This document shows positions 5,570-6,576 of a stretch of 6,576 nucleotides of DNA, in pieces (position 1 is the first letter of the stretch; every line of letters begins with the position of its first letter). Below the pieces are notes generated by a model. That model did not search any database. It had not been told where the DNA came from and saw nothing but the letters and a program-made list of their open reading frames with translations. The stretch is from Candidatus Parcubacteria bacterium. GTDB lineage: Bacteria > Patescibacteriota > Minisyncoccia > Minisyncoccales > Minisyncoccaceae. A program made the position numbers and the translations under genes. The stretch spans positions 1 to 6,576 of the forward strand of contig JAGOOU010000029.1 of the NCBI GenBank assembly GCA_017992335.1, in the 5' to 3' direction.

Positions 5570-6576
5570 TTAAGGATAAAAATAATTAGACAACGCACTT
5601 ATTTTAGCTAGCTCTTCTTCATATTTTTTAATTTCTTCATCTGCTCCTGAAACCCCAGCTTGTTTATTTTGTCTAGCATTGTCAAGGGCTTTCTGTGCTT
5701 TATCTATTTCTTGATTTATTCTTATAAAGTTTGAATTTTGTTGTCTTATTCGAATTGGGTCTCCACTTGGATCTAGTTTTCGTCCACCGTTTATATCTAT
5801 TTCATAAATAGGATTTCCATTTTTATCCACAGGATCATTGTCTTTATATCTTTCTCTTACTTTTTCAATAGCATCAACCTGTGCTTTCGATCCGTTGCTT
5901 CTCAAATAATTTAATTGATTAGAACTTAATTTTGATAAATTATTTTCTTCTTCTAAAAATTCTTCAGAAACAGAATCTCTTAAATCTTTTGGAGGCAATT
6001 TTTGCATTTCTTGATTTAGATTTATGCCATAAACTTTCGACCAGTCAGTATTTTTTCCGGCCCTATTTTTGTTCTTTGAGAAATTCGCATTCATCAAAGC
6101 TTTTGTCATGATTTTCTTGTATTCTTTTGAGCCATCATTATTATCGCTAACAGCCTTAAGTCTTCTTTGATATTCTTCTTCTGTGCCAGCGCTGTTAAGA
6201 TATAGATTTATATCTTGTTTTGCGAACTTTCGATCAGCAGCTTTTAATTCAGGTCCTTTTAAGTATTTTTGATTTCTGTTGAAATAATTCAAATCGAATT
6301 CCTCCCTTTTGACCAACTGTTCTGCTTTTGTATCTTCTTCGGGTCTTTTTAAAGAAGCTTCTCTAGAAATGATGCCCATATTAGCAGCTTTTTCTTTTGT
6401 TTTTTGCTTAAAGTCCTTATATTTTTCTCTTGCATCGTCTCTTCCTTTCCTTGTCATCCAATCAACTTTATCTTCTTCTTTATCAACAGTTCTATTGTAT
6501 GCAAATCCTGATGCCATACCAACAGTACCTTCTTTTATATATCCTCCAGCAGCGCTTGCTCTTCCGGCAGCATATC
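5570..6576 (-). CDS. C-terminal hydrophilic part of a large protein, candidate VirB6/TrbL-like T4SS component (5' end outside window)
   Basis: An internal ATG at 6517 would give 315 residues, but the same frame stays open with no stop to the window edge, adding at least 19 residues. The visible 334 residues are therefore the tail of a longer protein. The edge segment is Ala/Gly-rich (AAGRASAAGG, then GTVGMASG), resembling the stretch that follows the last membrane helices in VirB6/TrbL-type channel proteins. The rest is highly charged and predicted helical, with no membrane segment. Two short similar motifs occur, DKNGNPI and DPSGDPI (231-237 and 249-255, counting from the ATG at 6517), and a coiled-coil-like end (about 264-309) finishes in NYFYP. 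No enzymatic motif is visible. By position, upstream of the 141-aa gene and near PrgI/VirB4 genes, a VirB6-like identity is plausible. The membrane part that would prove it is not in the window, so another large cytoplasmic protein is also possible. Confidence 0.6.
   Translation of the reverse strand, partial: YAAGRASAAGGYIKEGTVGMASGFAYNRTVDKEEDKVDWMTRKGRDDAREKYKDFKQKTKEKAANMGIISREASLKRPEEDTKAEQLVKREEFDLNYFNRNQKYLKGPELKAADRKFAKQDINLYLNSAGTEEEYQRRLKAVSDNNDGSKEYKKIMTKALMNANFSKNKNRAGKNTDWSKVYGINLNQEMQKLPPKDLRDSVSEEFLEEENNLSKLSSNQLNYLRSNGSKAQVDAIEKVRERYKDNDPVDKNGNPIYEIDINGGRKLDPSGDPIRIRQQNSNFIRINQEIDKAQKALDNARQNKQAGVSGADEEIKKYEEELAKISALSNYFYP

Noticed and set aside
1..6576. UGA recoding as in some Patescibacteria (Gracilibacteria, Absconditabacteria)
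   Set aside because: All long frames read cleanly in the standard code and all visible stops are TAA, so nothing points to recoding.
1..6576. tRNA, rRNA, CRISPR arrays, insertion sequences, attachment sites
   Set aside because: No cloverleaf, spaced direct repeats, transposase or terminal inverted repeats were seen; coding sequence fills nearly the whole window, and the longest gap (3714-3852) is explained by promoters.

Overview
This AT-rich window (roughly one third GC by eye) reads like a small-genome bacterium of the Candidate Phyla Radiation (Patescibacteria). The signs are a compact minus-strand gene run, TAA stops throughout, weak or absent Shine-Dalgarno signals, and proteins resembling the PrgI / split-VirB4 / SPFH set common in those genomes. 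The lineage is an inference from family resemblance; there is no rRNA or ribosomal protein gene here to fix it.

Layout. Bases 1-375 (+) are the 3' part of jag/khpB (KH-R3H RNA-binding protein). It converges with, and overlaps by four bases at the stops, a minus-strand block running from 3713 down to 372: a 159-aa helical protein, a PrgI/VirB3-like membrane protein, a 217-aa N-terminal VirB4 domain and a 596-aa VirB4 ATPase. These four genes are separated by only 1-3 bases. Next comes a plus-strand transcription unit, 3765-5128: a perfect sigma70-type promoter, a good ribosome binding site, a two-helix membrane SPFH/band 7 protein, and an intrinsic terminator whose loop holds the stop codon. 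Beyond it the minus strand resumes with a 141-aa protein and the hydrophilic C-terminal part of a large protein whose start lies outside the window. That protein is a candidate VirB6/TrbL-like channel component.

How it fits together. PrgI (VirB3-like), a two-piece VirB4 and a possible VirB6-like protein would form the inner-membrane core of a stripped-down type IV secretion apparatus. No relaxase, coupling protein, VirB8/9/10 or pilin is visible in the window. The SPFH gene, a potential membrane scaffold, divides the locus in two on the opposite strand. The 3714-3852 interval carries two divergent promoters with neighbouring -35 boxes. The minus-strand one predicts an almost leaderless mRNA and argues for an ATG start at 3713. 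The two unnamed proteins (159 and 141 aa) share a similar helical hydrophobic pattern and may be accessory subunits.
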